Positions 22,933-35,109 of a stretch of 64,000 bases of DNA are shown here, one piece after another. The DNA is from Oidiodendron maius Zn. Its lineage: Eukaryota; Ascomycota; Leotiomycetes; Myxotrichaceae. The notes beneath the pieces are model-generated. The model ran no database searches, was not told the DNA's origin, and saw only the letters and a program-made list of their open reading frames with translations. A program made the position numbers and the translations under genes. How positions within the stretch are numbered: the first letter of the stretch is position 1; every line of letters begins with the position of its first letter. Location of the stretch: assembly GCA_000827325.1 (NCBI GenBank), contig KN832875.1, forward strand, positions 124,001 through 188,000, read 5' to 3'.

Positions 22933-23795
22933 CTCTCATAGACAGTGCTAAAGTATATCCATATATGAGGACGAATATGTATGGAAGGTAAATCAGATAA
23001 ACCAAAAGATCGACTTTCTCGACTTCTCGACCCCCCAGTGATATAAATGGGGATGTGCCGACAGGGCAGAAAGAAATGCGGCCCCGCCCGCAGAGCATCC
23101 GCCGGCAACTAGATCCCAATTTGCGCCCATACAGCAATCCTTTCCGCAGAGCCCCCGTCTAGGACTACCAACGGCGTATTCTCCTAACATTCAGTTGACC
23201 ACCAGCTCCGTCCAACCCATCAGTGACATCTGCGCTCTAACGGATAGCTTCGTCAGTAGAATCCTGTCTGCAATGTTTCCATCGAGTGAAGGAAGGTACA
23301 TAAATATGCCCATTAAGTATATGTGAGGATATATCTGTGAGGTGCAGGTAGTGGAGCTCAGGGGCAAGCACGCCATTCCTGCCCTGGATGGCACCCACCT
23401 AAAGCCGAGACCCCCGACGCGATGAGGAGTCGCCCTCCCGAGATGGCATCATTAACCTCTTGTTGTGTCTCAGACTAGTCTGCTGAAAGCTGGCCATTGA
23501 TGGGTGGGAGTGAGCCTGATGAGAAATCGCGGCATATGCGCCCCTCGCCCCATTATCGTTCATTACAAAAATGCTCATGTATAACCATCGAAATGTCGAC
23601 AGAAGACTCCCTCGCATGACCATGGGTGAGAGAGCTGGGTGATGTTGCAGATGAACAGCTCTTCTGAGCTTACACTGTAAGATTGCAGATAGGCTGTGAT
23701 TTCACCCCCTACTCACTCTCCCGACCCAGGGCCATTCATCACTGACTATTGCAGTCATCGCTATACCGGAGCTTGTAACTTACCTACTACACGCC

Positions 23796-25487
23796 ATGCA
23801 TCCCACACACCAAATCGATGACGCCCAGCAACCTCTCCTCTCATCCCCTCCTAGCGACGATACCGATGATAATATCAAGCCTACCCGCGATATCGAGGAC
23901 ACCGTCCTGCCGGAGACGGCTTCACTGGGCCGTAATCTCTCTTGGACCAGCGCCTACATTCTCGTTATCTCCCGTATCATCGGTAGTGGCATCTTTGCAA
24001 CGCCGGGTTCCATCGTCAAGGCCACTGGCAGTGTCGGACTGTCCTTGCTCCTCTGGGTAGGTGGTGCCTTGATCTCTGGCTGCGCTCTGATAGTGGGCCT
24101 AGAGTATGGTTGCATGCTCCCTCGCTCGGGTGGTGACAAGGTTTACCTCGAATTCACATACCGCCATCCTCGATTCCTAGCCTCCACTCTCGTCACTGTG
24201 CATGCCGTCCTGCTTGGCTTTACTGCCAGCAATTGCATCGTATTTGGCGAATATGTGCTCTTCGCCCTTCGAATCGAACCTTCCGAACTCTCCCACAAAG
24301 CATTGGCGCTGGGCCTTTTGACAGCCATTACAATCATCCACGGCTGCTTCTTGAAAACTGGTATCTGGATACAGAACTTTCTTGGTTGGGTTAAGGTGGG
24401 TCTGATTTTGTTCATGAGCCTCACTGGCCTATATGTTGTGCTCTTCCAGGTGAGGACGGCCGGTGATGCACCTGCACTCCAAACGGTGTCCTGGGACGGG
24501 TTATGGAAAGGCTCCAACTGGGAATGGGGGGCATTATCGACGGCCTTGTTCAAGGTCTCCTATTCATACACAGGTTTGCAGAACCTTAATAATGTGCTCA
24601 ACGAGGTCAAGGATCCGGTTCGAACATTAAGAACTGTGGCATCTGCTTCGCTTCTCACGGCCTGCTTGCTGTATCTGCTGGTAAATATCGCATACTTCTC
24701 AGTGGTGCCTCTGGACGAGGTGAAAGAAAGTGGGCAACTAGTTGCCGCATTGTTTTTCGAGAGGGTCTTCGGACTGAATTTTGGAAGAACTGTTCTACCA
24801 TTGGCCATTGCCATCTCGGCGGCTGGAAATGTCATGGTTGTGACATTTACACACGTATGTTCGGTATACGCACTGTATTTGCTCAGCTAACATGTCGCAG
24901 GCTCGTGTAAACCAAGAAATCGCACGCCAAGGATTTCTCCCATATTCCCGTCTTCTTTCGTCTTCAAAACCATTCGGAGCACCATTGGGAGGACTTATTG
25001 TCCACTATATTCCGTCATTTCTAGTTATTGCTCTTCCACCTCGCGGGGATGTGTATAACTTCATTCTTGACGTAGAAGGCTATCCCGGTCAATTTGCAGC
25101 ACTAGCTACTTCATTTGGTCTCATCTGGCTCCGATGGAAACGAAGCGATCTCAAAAGGCCGTTCAAGGCATGGCTCCCAGCAGTCTGGATACGAATCGCC
25201 ATCTGCTTCGCGTTAATAGCCGCCCCTTTCTTTCCTCCTACAGATGGCCATGCTGACGTGGGCTTCTTCTACGCCACGTATGCTATAGTAGGTATTGGAA
25301 TGTAAGTCTTGCAAGAGTGACTATTTCTATATCAACTAACGTCGACAGCATTTTGTTTGGTATATTGTACTGGTATCTGACTTTCGCCGTAATACCTTAC
25401 TGGTATGGCTATATGGTGGATGAGCAAGTAGACGTTCTAAGTGATGGAACTAGCATCACCCGACTTGTTAACATCAGGAATAAATGA
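23796..25487 (+). CDS. Methionine-permease-like amino acid transporter, second locus
   Basis: Exons 23796-24854, 24901-25301 and 25349-25487 give about 532 residues. The N-terminal ~45 residues are polar and cytosolic. The first helix has SRIIGSGIFATPGSIVKATG, the APC substrate loop. Other blocks are LPRSGGDKVYLEFTYRHPRF, LNNVLNEVKDPVRTLR and NQEIARQGFLPYSRLLSS, which align in order with the carrier at 12.3-14.2 kb. About 12 membrane segments are visible, and the C-terminus ends ITRLVNIRNK. It fits the Mup1-like fungal methionine permease group; substrate unproven. Intron positions and sequence differ clearly from the first copy, so this is an old paralogue rather than a recent duplication. 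Confidence 0.88.
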
Positions 25488-26120
25488 TTGTTATCATGAT
25501 ACACTGGGAATGGCACTCTTGAAATAGAGATGGGCGTTGGGAATGTTCCTCTTCACCACAGGGCTGAAAGAGGCGGCAATTGGTAGCGAAACACACTTGT
25601 GGCGCTTTTAGAAAGTATTATAGATTTGGGCAATGCTATAATATGTCCCTTCAAAATATTTCTCCACTGGGGATATGTCTCCAAAAACTTCATATCAGCT
25701 GGGGACCCTTTCTCCACAGGGATACTAACACAACCCCGCGAAGCGTTGAGTAGGCAGCCCACCTGAGAGTAAGAACAGTCGCTATAATAATATGGGTCTG
25801 GACCACTAGTCCATTTGGTTGCATACCACTACTATGCGACATTCTTGAGAAATTCCACCTTCAAGTGAGAGAGTAGTAGGTCCGAGAACGGCGAGTGCGT
25901 GAGGGAAGGCAACGGCTACACTAAGGCACTTTAGGATTAGTGCCTGTTTACATCCACCTAGCTTAGAAATTTCAGCCTTGCGAAGCATGCGCTTCCTCCA
26001 ACCTCAACAGACTATACCAAGCATTCCATACGTCTTCGAAGCTGCTCAGCCATATTTCCCATATGTGCTAGCATCTCCAGTATCAAGCCCGTCTCAATTC
26101 TGTCAGCAAATCTCTTCGGA
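25488..26120. other. Intergenic; no gene
   Basis: Permease 3' flank and ICln promoter. No coding signal seen. Confidence 0.5.
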
Positions 26121-27128
26121 ATGCCTCCTGCTATAATACACACCCCTCCAGCACTGGATTCCTTCACACCACTCGCGGTGCATCAGTCCCAGACCCCCGC
26201 GAGCTTCTACGGCGCGAAGCCAGTCCTCCATTGCCATTCTGTTGGACTTAGAGCTGCTGCACTCTCAAGCAATGCCTCAAGGCTCCCAATATTCCCCCAG
26301 AGAAGGGCTATTTTGAGGGACCAGCCAGAGGAAGAGGCTGAAAGCGGAGACAATCCGAGTAGTACAACCGTTACGGAAGTACTAGATGCGTACATAAGCT
26401 CCGAGTAAGTCCGCTAGTGTACAGGTTATATTACACCTTGCTAGACCTACTTTCTACCTTCTATTTCTATTCCACTCTGACCTACGTTCAGAAATCTCAC
26501 CCTCTTCAATCCAAGTAAATCTATTGGCATCTCAATACCCTACCCTACGATATCCCTCCACGCAATTCAAACTGGCGCGGATCCTGCAGACTCATCTAGG
26601 CAAGTGCAAGGGTTATACATGCAATTGGAGTTATCGGACTACCCCAACGCTGTCGATGATGACGACCTTGATTTTGTTGAAATAACACTATTTCCCAGCG
26701 TGACGTCAGCAGATGACACGACGACTACAGACATCCAAGTCATTTTCGAGGCGGTCGCTAACTGTTCAAACCTTCACCCAAATCCCTCATATGGTGAGGA
26801 CGAAGAGATGGATGAGGATGGCGGGGATAACAGGATTATGTTCGAGGGTAACGTAGGATACGAAGGCATCAGCGGCCTTCCTGGTATACAGAGGGGTACG
26901 ACAGATGGCGGCCTGCCTCCGCCATTTCCTGGCAGTGGCGGGTGGATTACATCAGAGAATGTGTCCGAGTACTTCGATGAAGATGGGAATTGGATTGGTG
27001 GAAGTAATGACGAGAGCTTAGGGGAGGGTGCGGGGAGGGTGCGGATACGAGACGAGGTCGAGGATGAAGGCGTGAATGGCCATGGCCCTGGAGAGGCGGA
27101 CGATCACAAACGTCCAAGAGCGGGTTGA
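26121..27128 (+). CDS. ICln / Voldacs-domain protein (pICln homologue)
   Basis: Exons 26121-26404 and 26492-27128 give about 306 residues. The PH-like Voldacs fold is visible: HCHSVGLRAAALSSN-type start, ISIPYPTISLHAIQ, LYMQLELSDYP and DDLDFVEITLFP, then IFEAVANCSNLHPNP. The C-terminal acidic part has NRIMFEGNVGYEGISG, SGGWITSENVSEYFDEDG and ends in a charged tail. ICln is a chaperone for Sm and spliceosomal core proteins, delivering them to the methylosome; its old chloride-channel name is historical. Fungal homologues have this long acidic C-terminus. Nothing is broken. Confidence 0.85.
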
Positions 27129-28334
27129 TCCCTTTATTTCACCATCTCTATCAGCGTCAAGTCAGAGATGGCCAAATCGAGAATATTCGCTGCAAGAACT
27201 CCCTACCCTTAACCAAGCGTCGATCTGCACCTCTATCTTAAGATTGAGAAAGTTTCTCATCAAGCCCATTGGGACACTCTTAGGAAAGATGTTGGTTTGG
27301 TGTTCCGAAAGGTGAAAATAAGGGATGGCGATGAACATCGACACACCTGCCCTCGAAACTCCTACTATGGAGAGATTCCTCTAAAGGAGTCTATTCGTAC
27401 ATGATTGATGAATAGTTACTGCCTACTGTAGCCTATCTCCTGGTTCCGGGTGGAAAGTTAAAATGCCGAATGTTGGAAGAGGCTTGTAAACTTAATTAAG
27501 ATTGCAATGTGTAGCACACAGTCAAGCAAATAGTCACGTAGTCTTAATCGATGAAAATTTACCTCACTCACGAAATAAAATTAATGTCCAAACGTATATT
27601 TAATGGTATGCATTGTACCACAAGGATATGTATAGTAACCCATCCTCTCACCTCACTATGCATTTTGTGCCAAGTCTGGAGCACAACCGACATTAGTATC
27701 TTAGAAAGCCTCCATTGCAATATAATCAACAAACAGAAAAAGGCACTGCAGCTTAAAGAAATTGACTCCTCTTCTATTCTAGCACGAGCAGATAATTATA
27801 TGGGAACTTCAGCTTCCCAACGGTACAGTGATGATACACATCCACTTAACATAGTAATCTTAATAGTTATGAGTTGAAGAGGGTAGAACTGGTTACACTT
27901 CTAGATCTTTATCCCGAATCTCTGGGCACTAACCCCCGCCAAACCTACTTCCAATATTCTGGATTCGACAACGTAAGATATCCTAATTCTGCAAGAGAAC
28001 CGCATCGCGGCGTCAGCAGCTTCATGACCTCTCACGCCTTGACTAATCAATGGATCCCCAGACCGTCCCGCTCTCAGTATAGAGCATTATTGGCCTTGTA
28101 AGCATAAAGATTGAAATTATGTGAATTGAACTTGTATGTTAACTGAAATGACTCCTGCAGAGGCTGAGTATCTATGCTTTGTCGGCCTAGTTTATTGCGC
28201 CATGATTCTAATTCCGACAGGGATTCATGTCACCGTGATGCAGACGGGTCAGCTGTTTGCGCCGCAGTTGCAGCCCACATAAGATAAAGTTCAGCTCTGC
28301 AAGAAAACACACATGCAGCAACGCTCTATTTAAG
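27129..28334. other. Intergenic, AT-rich; no gene
   Basis: AT-rich spacer between ICln and phospholipase D. Short open frames show no domains. Confidence 0.5.
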
Positions 28335-31038
28335 ATGGCATTCATCGACAAGGTCAAAGCCGGCATCGAGCGCCTCGAAGAGCGACTGCATATCACGAAG
28401 AAAGCTTCTGTTCAAGTTCAGCTCAAACACTCTCATACAGATCTTGGCGATGTATGCCATGAGCTGCACACGGGGACTGAAAATCGGTTTCATAGTTTTG
28501 CACCTCAGCGACATGGAAATGAGGCCAAATTTTTCGTCGACGGGTGCGGCTATTTCTGGGCTGTCTCAATCGCTCTGGAAGAGGCCAAGGAGAGCATCTG
28601 GATTTTGGATTGGTGGTTGAGCCCTGAGCTGTACTTGCGTCGACCTCCATCAGCAAACGCTCAATATCGACTTGACCGTATGCTTTTTGCCGCCGCTAAT
28701 CGCGGTGTGGATATAAATATCATCGTGTACAAGGAAGTTCCAAGTGTACTGACTTGTGAGTTTTCATTCTAATTTTGCTCCTGAGAGCCATCTAAACTAA
28801 CTACTCTCAGTGGACTCAGAGCACACCAAGAAGGTGCTCGAGCTGCCATCACATCCAAAGATCAAGTTATTCCGTCATCCAGAACACGTTCTGGATGGAG
28901 AGATCCTAGAAGCTGCCGTTCTGGAGGATCTTAAAAAGGTAGCTCTCAAAGGCTTGGACATCTGCCAGCTTCCCGAAGAAAGCCTGAAAAGTCTTTATGG
29001 TTTTAGTCATGATGCTATATTGTACTGGGCGCACCACGAGAAGTTGTTGCTTGTTGATGGAAAGCTTGCTTTCATGGGCGGATTGGACCTCTGTTTTGGC
29101 CGTTGGGATACTCATCAGCATTCAATTGCTGACTCTCACCCTACTAATGTTGATGCTGGCTTGTTTCCTGGGCAAGACTACAACAATGCGCGGATCTACG
29201 ACTTCGAAAATGTCACTCAATATGACGAGAATAAGTTGGATCGGAATATTAGCTCCAGAATAGGATGGTCGGACCTGTCCTTCTGTATTCAAGGTCCCAT
29301 GGTTGAGGACTTGCGGGCCCACTTTGTCCAGAGATGGAACTACATTTACAACGAGACATATATTACAGATTCGAAATATCAAGCTCTATCCCTAACCCCA
29401 GCTCAGATTCCGGATGGCTACTACAAGCTCAATGGACATATTTCCAATGTTGCAAAAGGAGCGTCTACGAGGCATAGCTGGTTTCACATGCCTCTTAGGC
29501 GTGGTACCGTGCCCAAGCAGATTCTTGCGGTTACGCCAGGTCAAGACACATCGGGCATCTCTATTCAGTTGGTGAGGAGCTGCACGGAATGGAGCAATGG
29601 CGTCCCTACCGAGGCAAGTCTGAAATCCGGTTGCCTTCTTTCACAGTACTAACTATAGCAGCACTCCATTGCCAATGCGTATATACAGGTGATCCATGAT
29701 AGCCAGCACTATGTCTACATTGAGAATCAGTTCTTCATTACCGCTACATCTGACAGCCAGCACCCGGTCAAGAACAAGATTGGAGCTGCCATTGTCGAAC
29801 GCATTCTTCGTGCGCACAAGAATGATGAAAGGTACAAGATGATCATCTGTATTCCTGCTGTGCCCGGATTTGCCGGTGACCTTCACTCTGATGATGCTCT
29901 TGGCACCAGAGCAATCATGGAATTTCAATACAACTCAATTTGTAGAGGCGATACTAGTATACTAGGAGCACTTAAGAAAGCAGGTGTACCTGATCCAAGC
30001 ATTTATATCAGGTTCTACAATCTACGGAACTATGATCGAATTAACGCCAATGAAATGATGGCAGAGGTCGAGAAAGCAAGCCACGTTCATTACAAAGATG
30101 CCCAAATGGAGCACGACGATATTGTTGGTGCCGGCTACGGTGGAAAAGGATACGAAACAGGAGCGGTGGAAGGCCAACCAAACGCTAACCTTGATAAATA
30201 TCAAGAGGCTGCTTCAGAAGTGGCTAGCAAGTATGAGACGAAATACGACAGCGTTAGTGCTTGCTATATGGAAAATGGGCCATCCATCAAGGATATCCCC
30301 TGGTCGGGATCAGAAGATGAAATGAATGCCTTTGTCAGTGAGGAGCTGTATATCCATACAAAGCTCCTTATCGCTGATGACCGCGTTGTGATCTGTGGCA
30401 GTGCCAACCTCAACGACCGTTCCCAGCTCGGATACCACGATTCTGAGATTGCGGTAGTCATCGAAGACTCTACTCTCGTGGATTCGAAGATGAATGGCCA
30501 GCCATTCAAGGCGGCCCAATTCGCCGCCAGCCTGAGACGTGAAATATTCAGGAAGCATCTCGGCCTGCTCCCACCACAAGACTGGACCAAATCGACAGCA
30601 AACTTCCTGCCCGTCAATAAAGGTCCCAATACTTATGACTGGAATTCTGCCTCTGATGTTCTTGTGCAAGACCCCCTCTCCACTGGCTTTGAGAGCCTCT
30701 GGAATTCTACAGCAAAAACCAACACGGACGTCTTCGCCAAAGCCTTCCACTGCGTGCCCGATGACCGAGTCCGGAACTGGGACCAGTACAAGGAGTTCTA
30801 CTCCAAGTACTTTGTAACCCCCGACAAGCACGGGAAGTACACATTGCCGGCGGGTAAGGGGAAGTATCAGTACGGGCATATTGTCCGTGAGGAGTTCCCA
30901 GGTGGCGTGAGGGAGTTGAAGGAGTCACTGGATAGAGTGAGGGGTACGCTCGTAGAAATGCCGTTGAATTTCATGCTGGACGTGGACTTTGCGCATGGGC
31001 TTGCTTTAAATGCATTGACGGAGCCGATTTATACATGA
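28335..31038 (+). CDS. Phospholipase D (two HKD motifs)
   Basis: Exons 28335-28755, 28811-29613 and 29662-31038 give about 866 residues. It hydrolyses phosphatidylcholine to phosphatidic acid. Both catalytic motifs are intact: AHHEKLLLVDGKLAFMGGLD near residue 220, and HTKLLIADDRVVICGSANL near residue 640, followed by NDRSQLGYHDSEIAVVIED. IENQFFITAT and the block around RWNYIYNETYI also fit. No PX or PH domain is seen N-terminally, so this is the short fungal PLD type rather than a Spo14/PLD1 with PX-PH. The second intron uses a GC donor: GAG then GCAAGT, ending at TATAGCAG, 48 bp long; the joint reads GVPTE then HSIANAYIQ as in homologues. Confidence 0.93.
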
Positions 31039-31372
31039 TTCATGGGCTGTCGCTGGTCGATCGTCCTACACTAAGGGTTGTGGTATAAGAGTGACATATA
31101 CGAAACAAACTCCTGCCCAAGTAGACACCGGAAATAGCGCTAAGTAAATGGAACTTCGCAGTAGAAATTCATGTAGAGTTTGGCGTTCCTAAGAATGAGA
31201 CGCTTTTCATAGTGATGGACGAGACGTACAGAAAACAGTTAAGGTGGGCAAAGGCAAGCACGTTACGACAAATGAAGCATGATGGCTGGCGCTCTATATA
31301 TTAATGACATAACCCCAAGAATGACATTTAATACTATCCATGTAGACTTATATTTGAATAGGCTATATCCAC
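31039..31372. other. Convergent 3' spacer; no gene
   Basis: Shared 3' region of phospholipase D and the MFS transporter; nothing coding. Confidence 0.5.
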
Positions 31373-33302
31373 TCACAAAATCTTCTTAAATTCCGGGTCT
31401 CTGTCATCAGCATATCCAGCATACTTGTCATACTTTCCATTTGCCTTGTCCCTGTTGACCTTGGCACAATAGAGGACATTAGAAAGAACCCTAGATTCCA
31501 TTATTAGAAATCAATAATCTAGCATCATCAGGTTGAAACTTACAAAAACCACGCTCCAACAAGGAGACTAAGAACAATGGTATGTCCCTTGTGGAACTGC
31601 GGGCCCTGCTTATTTGGATAAATAAATGTAGCCACAAAGCCGCCACTGTTGGCAATCATGAGCTGCAGAGCGGTTGTTGTTGCACGCTTGTAATGACCAG
31701 CACTGTTGTTTGAATTCCAAACCAGGACAGGTGGCACTGAAGCGTACATACCTGTGGCCATGAGGAAGGTCATGCCGTACTTGACCTTTGGGTGGGCCGC
31801 GCTGATGTTAGCAATGACAGCATAACCAATGATGGCTGGTATGAGAGTGAAGAGCATCACCACACCACGAAGTTTTAGGCGGTCGGAGAGGAAAGCAATA
31901 GCAACGGTAAGCACCGACGCAACAGCATAAGGGATGACAGACCAAAGTTGGGCCTGATTAGCAGTGTAGCCCAGCTCGACGATAATTGTAGGTAGCTGTT
32001 TCCGGTCAGGAGGGATAGAAGTGTGAAAGGTGACATGTTGACTTACAAAGAGGCCAAAGGAGTATAGACCAGCAAGTATTCCAAAATAGGCCGACGCACT
32101 CAGCCACGTTGAGAGATCGGTTAGGCCCCTCACAACTTCGGACCATTGAAAATTTTCGCGGTCGCTGCGTCCAGTTAGATGTATTTGCTGAACTCGGTGA
32201 AGACTCAACTTACCCGCCGTCTGGCACTAATCTTGAAGGCACATCCGATCGTAGCCTAGTTACAGCTAAAGATCTTTCCTCTTCGGACAAGAATGAGGCC
32301 CCCGCAACGGTATTGGGGAGTAGCAGATAGGCGACGCCAGCAACGACGACGGTCTGCACGAATGAGCATGGATGAAGCCGCATTGGAGTAGGGATTACTT
32401 ACTAGAAGTCCTTCGATAATGAAGATCCACGACCATGGTTGCTGATTTCCAACTTTTCCAACGGCCGTCAAGCCACGAGCGAGAAGTCCTAGGGCAATAG
32501 GTTAGATGGGCCCGAATATATTTCTCCTGATTCGGCCCTCACCTCCGAACGCGCCGCTGAGAGACGCAGCGGTATAGAAAAGCCCGATTCTAAGGGCCAT
32601 CTCAGGCCTTGTGTACATTCCGGACAAATATAGCACCTATTTTCGCGCAATTAGTTATGCATAAGGGCAGAAGCATGGTAGGCTCACAATTCCTGGCAGC
32701 AGACCACCTTCGGCGACTCCCAGAAAAGCTCGCACAACCATGTAACTAGGATAGCTCTTCACAAACCCCAGGCACATCGTGATAATGCCCCAAGCCGCTG
32801 TTTGAGATGGGAGCCATATCCTTGGAGAGATTCTCCTCAAGAGTAGGTTACTCGGAATCTCACTGTAGCTAGTATTTAGCATTTTCCGTCCCGATGGCCC
32901 TAGTATCCCCTCACCTTCCAATATATGTAGCATAATAGACGGCCAAGCCCGTCTCGTATTGAAAATCAGACATTTTCAGGTCCTTCTCGAGATTGTACGT
33001 CTTCGCATTTCCGACGTTGGTGCGATCGAGAAAGGAGCAGAGGAAGAGCAACGTCAGTACGGGCAATATCCTGAGGCGCAGGTCAGGTCAGTTGGATTCT
33101 CTGGTCCATTGGTCCATACACACCTGAGATCTAGCTTCCAGAGAAGTCGTCGCGTCAAGGCGACCCGTTCTTTGTTCGTCATCTCATCACTGGCTGGGCT
33201 CTGCAAGCCGGCGGCATTCTCGAATTTCTCCACGCCCTCAGCCATATCCTTCTCCTGGAGTGCAGCAGGGGAGTGGGTGTCGTGGACAGCTTCCGATGCC
33301 AT
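31373..33302 (-). CDS. MFS transporter, anion:cation symporter (ACS/Dal5-like) family
   Basis: Many short exons on the minus strand, from ATG 33302 (MASEAVHDTHSP) to TGA at 31375-31373. The first transmembrane region reads ILPVLTLLFLCSFLDRTNVG then NAKTYNLEKDLKMSDFQYE, the ACS signature. Further blocks are EIPSNLLLRRISPRIWLPSQ, VRAFLGVAEGGLLPGIV and WSWIFIIEGLL. The second half has LPTIIVELGYTANQAQLWS and WNSNNSAGHYKRATTTALQL. The C-terminus ends YAGYADDRDPEFKKIL. Twelve helices are expected. Relatives carry allantoate, nicotinate, pantothenate, biotin or small carboxylates; the sequence does not say which. It is divergent from the AhpD-like gene, 364 bp apart. Confidence 0.87.
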
Positions 33303-33666
33303 AACGGATGGGCAGTCGTAGGAGATATGGGAAGGTGTTGGGAAGGGAATGATCCTCCCTTGATGTAGCTTTCAGCTCATGTCAGTGCTCATTCTGGGGT
33401 AGTACTAACCCTGGGGAAGGCTCGTGGCTAGTCGGGAAGGGGACAGGGGCAAACCTCCGCATTTCTCGGCCACGGCCATTTTTCTGCGCCCGATAACGGC
33501 TGCCACGTGATGCATCTCACCCTCGGCAAATCGTCGCCCGATAAAATATACCCGACCGCTAAAGGAGCATCAACGTTGCCGGCAGCACAGCGAGAGCTTC
33601 ATATATTAGGAAGAGCTGGGCTCTTCGTGTGGGTGCATTGCTTAGTTACGCAGAAGCACCTCGGCC
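33303..33666. promoter_or_regulatory. Divergent promoter, MFS transporter / AhpD-like gene
   Basis: 364-bp spacer between two divergent starts. It contains one CACGTGA near 33505. Co-regulation of the two genes is possible but not shown. Confidence 0.4.
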
Positions 33667-34691
33667 ATGTCAAAACTCTCGCAGCCTCTAAAGGCGCTCA
33701 TAGCAGCCGCATCAGCCCGCCCAAACACCCTCCCCGCTCCGCCCTACATTCGTTCCGTCTATGAACGGCTACGGAAAGAGGCGGCGTCGAAGAGCGTTGG
33801 CACCTCGTCATGGCTCACAATATCTGTAGGTATTACTGCATAGTAGTCAGACGGGGCAGATTATCTGATATCACAGAGAACAGACTGCCACAACTATGAC
33901 AATGAATTCCCCAGATGCCCTGACCCAACTTTTCCTTCTTGCAACCTCTACACCTGAGGGCAAAGCAGAATCTGTGCAGACAGCCGAACTCATGCGTGAG
34001 GTTGGCCTGAAATGTATTGGCTTCAATGGCGTAAGTTCTCTCGGAGCTTCTCTTGCACGCGGCTTCATATACCGATCAGAACTGTCTAGGTCCCCCGCAC
34101 GATTAACTGCCTTGGAGCATTCCGCGCCAGCCTACCTAGCGAAGTAGTTTCCGCCCTGTCTACCAAGCCAACAAGGTATACCCCTCTGTTCTCTCCTTCC
34201 TATTTATTCTGATATTATTTAGAACTCCGACCACCGAGAATATTGACGATATAATCGAACGCGGTCGCACTCTCTGGACCTCCATCTATCATCCCTTCGA
34301 CGAGAAATTATACTGGAAACTTGCCGATTCCCATCCGGATCTTCCGGTCCACATTGTGAATCACGAGTACGGAGGTTTATTTGCCGACCCACCTGAGCTG
34401 GGACATAAGTCAGGCGCCAAGGTTGGCAGGGTTTTGACATCCCTTACCGCCGTCTCGTGTCTAAGGGCGCAAACGGGTGTTGGCCCACAGGTTACAAGTC
34501 ATATATTTGGACTGCGTAAGGCATTCGACGACGGAAGTTATAAGGCCAGGGGTGAATTTCCGGTCGAGGGCGGAGAGTGGCTGGCCACAGACGAAGGAAA
34601 CATCTGGATTCTGAACAGTGTAGATGCCATTGTAGAGGCATTGGGAGATAAAAAAGGCTCAAGCTTTGCACCAGGCATGGCAAAGCTGTGA
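33667..34691 (+). CDS. AhpD-like / carboxymuconolactone decarboxylase-like fungal protein
   Basis: Exons 33667-33829, 33879-34030, 34090-34175 and 34223-34691 give about 289 residues. The text is helical: an N-terminal block [19 protein letters not shown], then [35 protein letters not shown] and [16 protein letters not shown]. Next come [20 protein letters not shown] and [15 protein letters not shown]. This follows fungal AhpD-fold proteins. The bacterial redox pair CxxC is not present in that form, so peroxidase activity is doubtful. Function unknown; perhaps mitochondrial or peroxisomal. Intron 1 ends at CACAGAG, two bases past the first possible AG, chosen to keep frame. Confidence 0.7.
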
Positions 34692-35109
34692 AGATCTGTT
34701 GGAGGTATATATTTGTACATATGCAATTAGAAAGTATTGATCTACGCAGACAGATATGATCATAACTTTCCATTTCCGGATATCCTGTACAGATGGCCCC
34801 CTGATACTGGGCTGGTTCCTACAGCGGAGCTCGGCACCACGCTCTGTAGCGTATTATTAACAAATTAAATTGCTATCCAATCAATTTGGGCGTCTTTCAA
34901 ACGGCTCACTTCAATGACATGCTTGGTACATGCCGCACTCTTGTCATATGTTCGAGGGAACACTCGGATATAAAAAAACCTCCGTACCTACTTACCGCCT
35001 TACAACCCAGGGCAGAATTCGTACCTGTCGAGCTTTAACATTTTTCGAAGCATATATTCTGTCTTTCTCTACACAGCATATACAGTTTTGTCATCTCTCT
35101 ACTTCTGTC
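34692..35109. promoter_or_regulatory. Promoter region of the CoA-transferase gene (TATA and CCAAT boxes)
   Basis: No gene. A TATAAAAAAA box lies at 34969-34978, about 140 bp before the next ATG. CCAAT at about 34877-34881 lies further upstream. Both are plausible core elements. Confidence 0.4.

Larger units (their letters stand above)
22213..23795. other. Divergent spacer between bZIP and second permease; no firm gene
   Basis: One minus-strand frame at 22720-22932 looks somewhat protein-like (see its own entry). The rest, including an AT-rich stretch near 22960-23000, shows no gene. Confidence 0.45.

Noticed and set aside
12271-25487. Recent duplication of the permease gene
   Set aside because: The two proteins align in order, but sequence and intron positions differ widely, so they are old paralogues.
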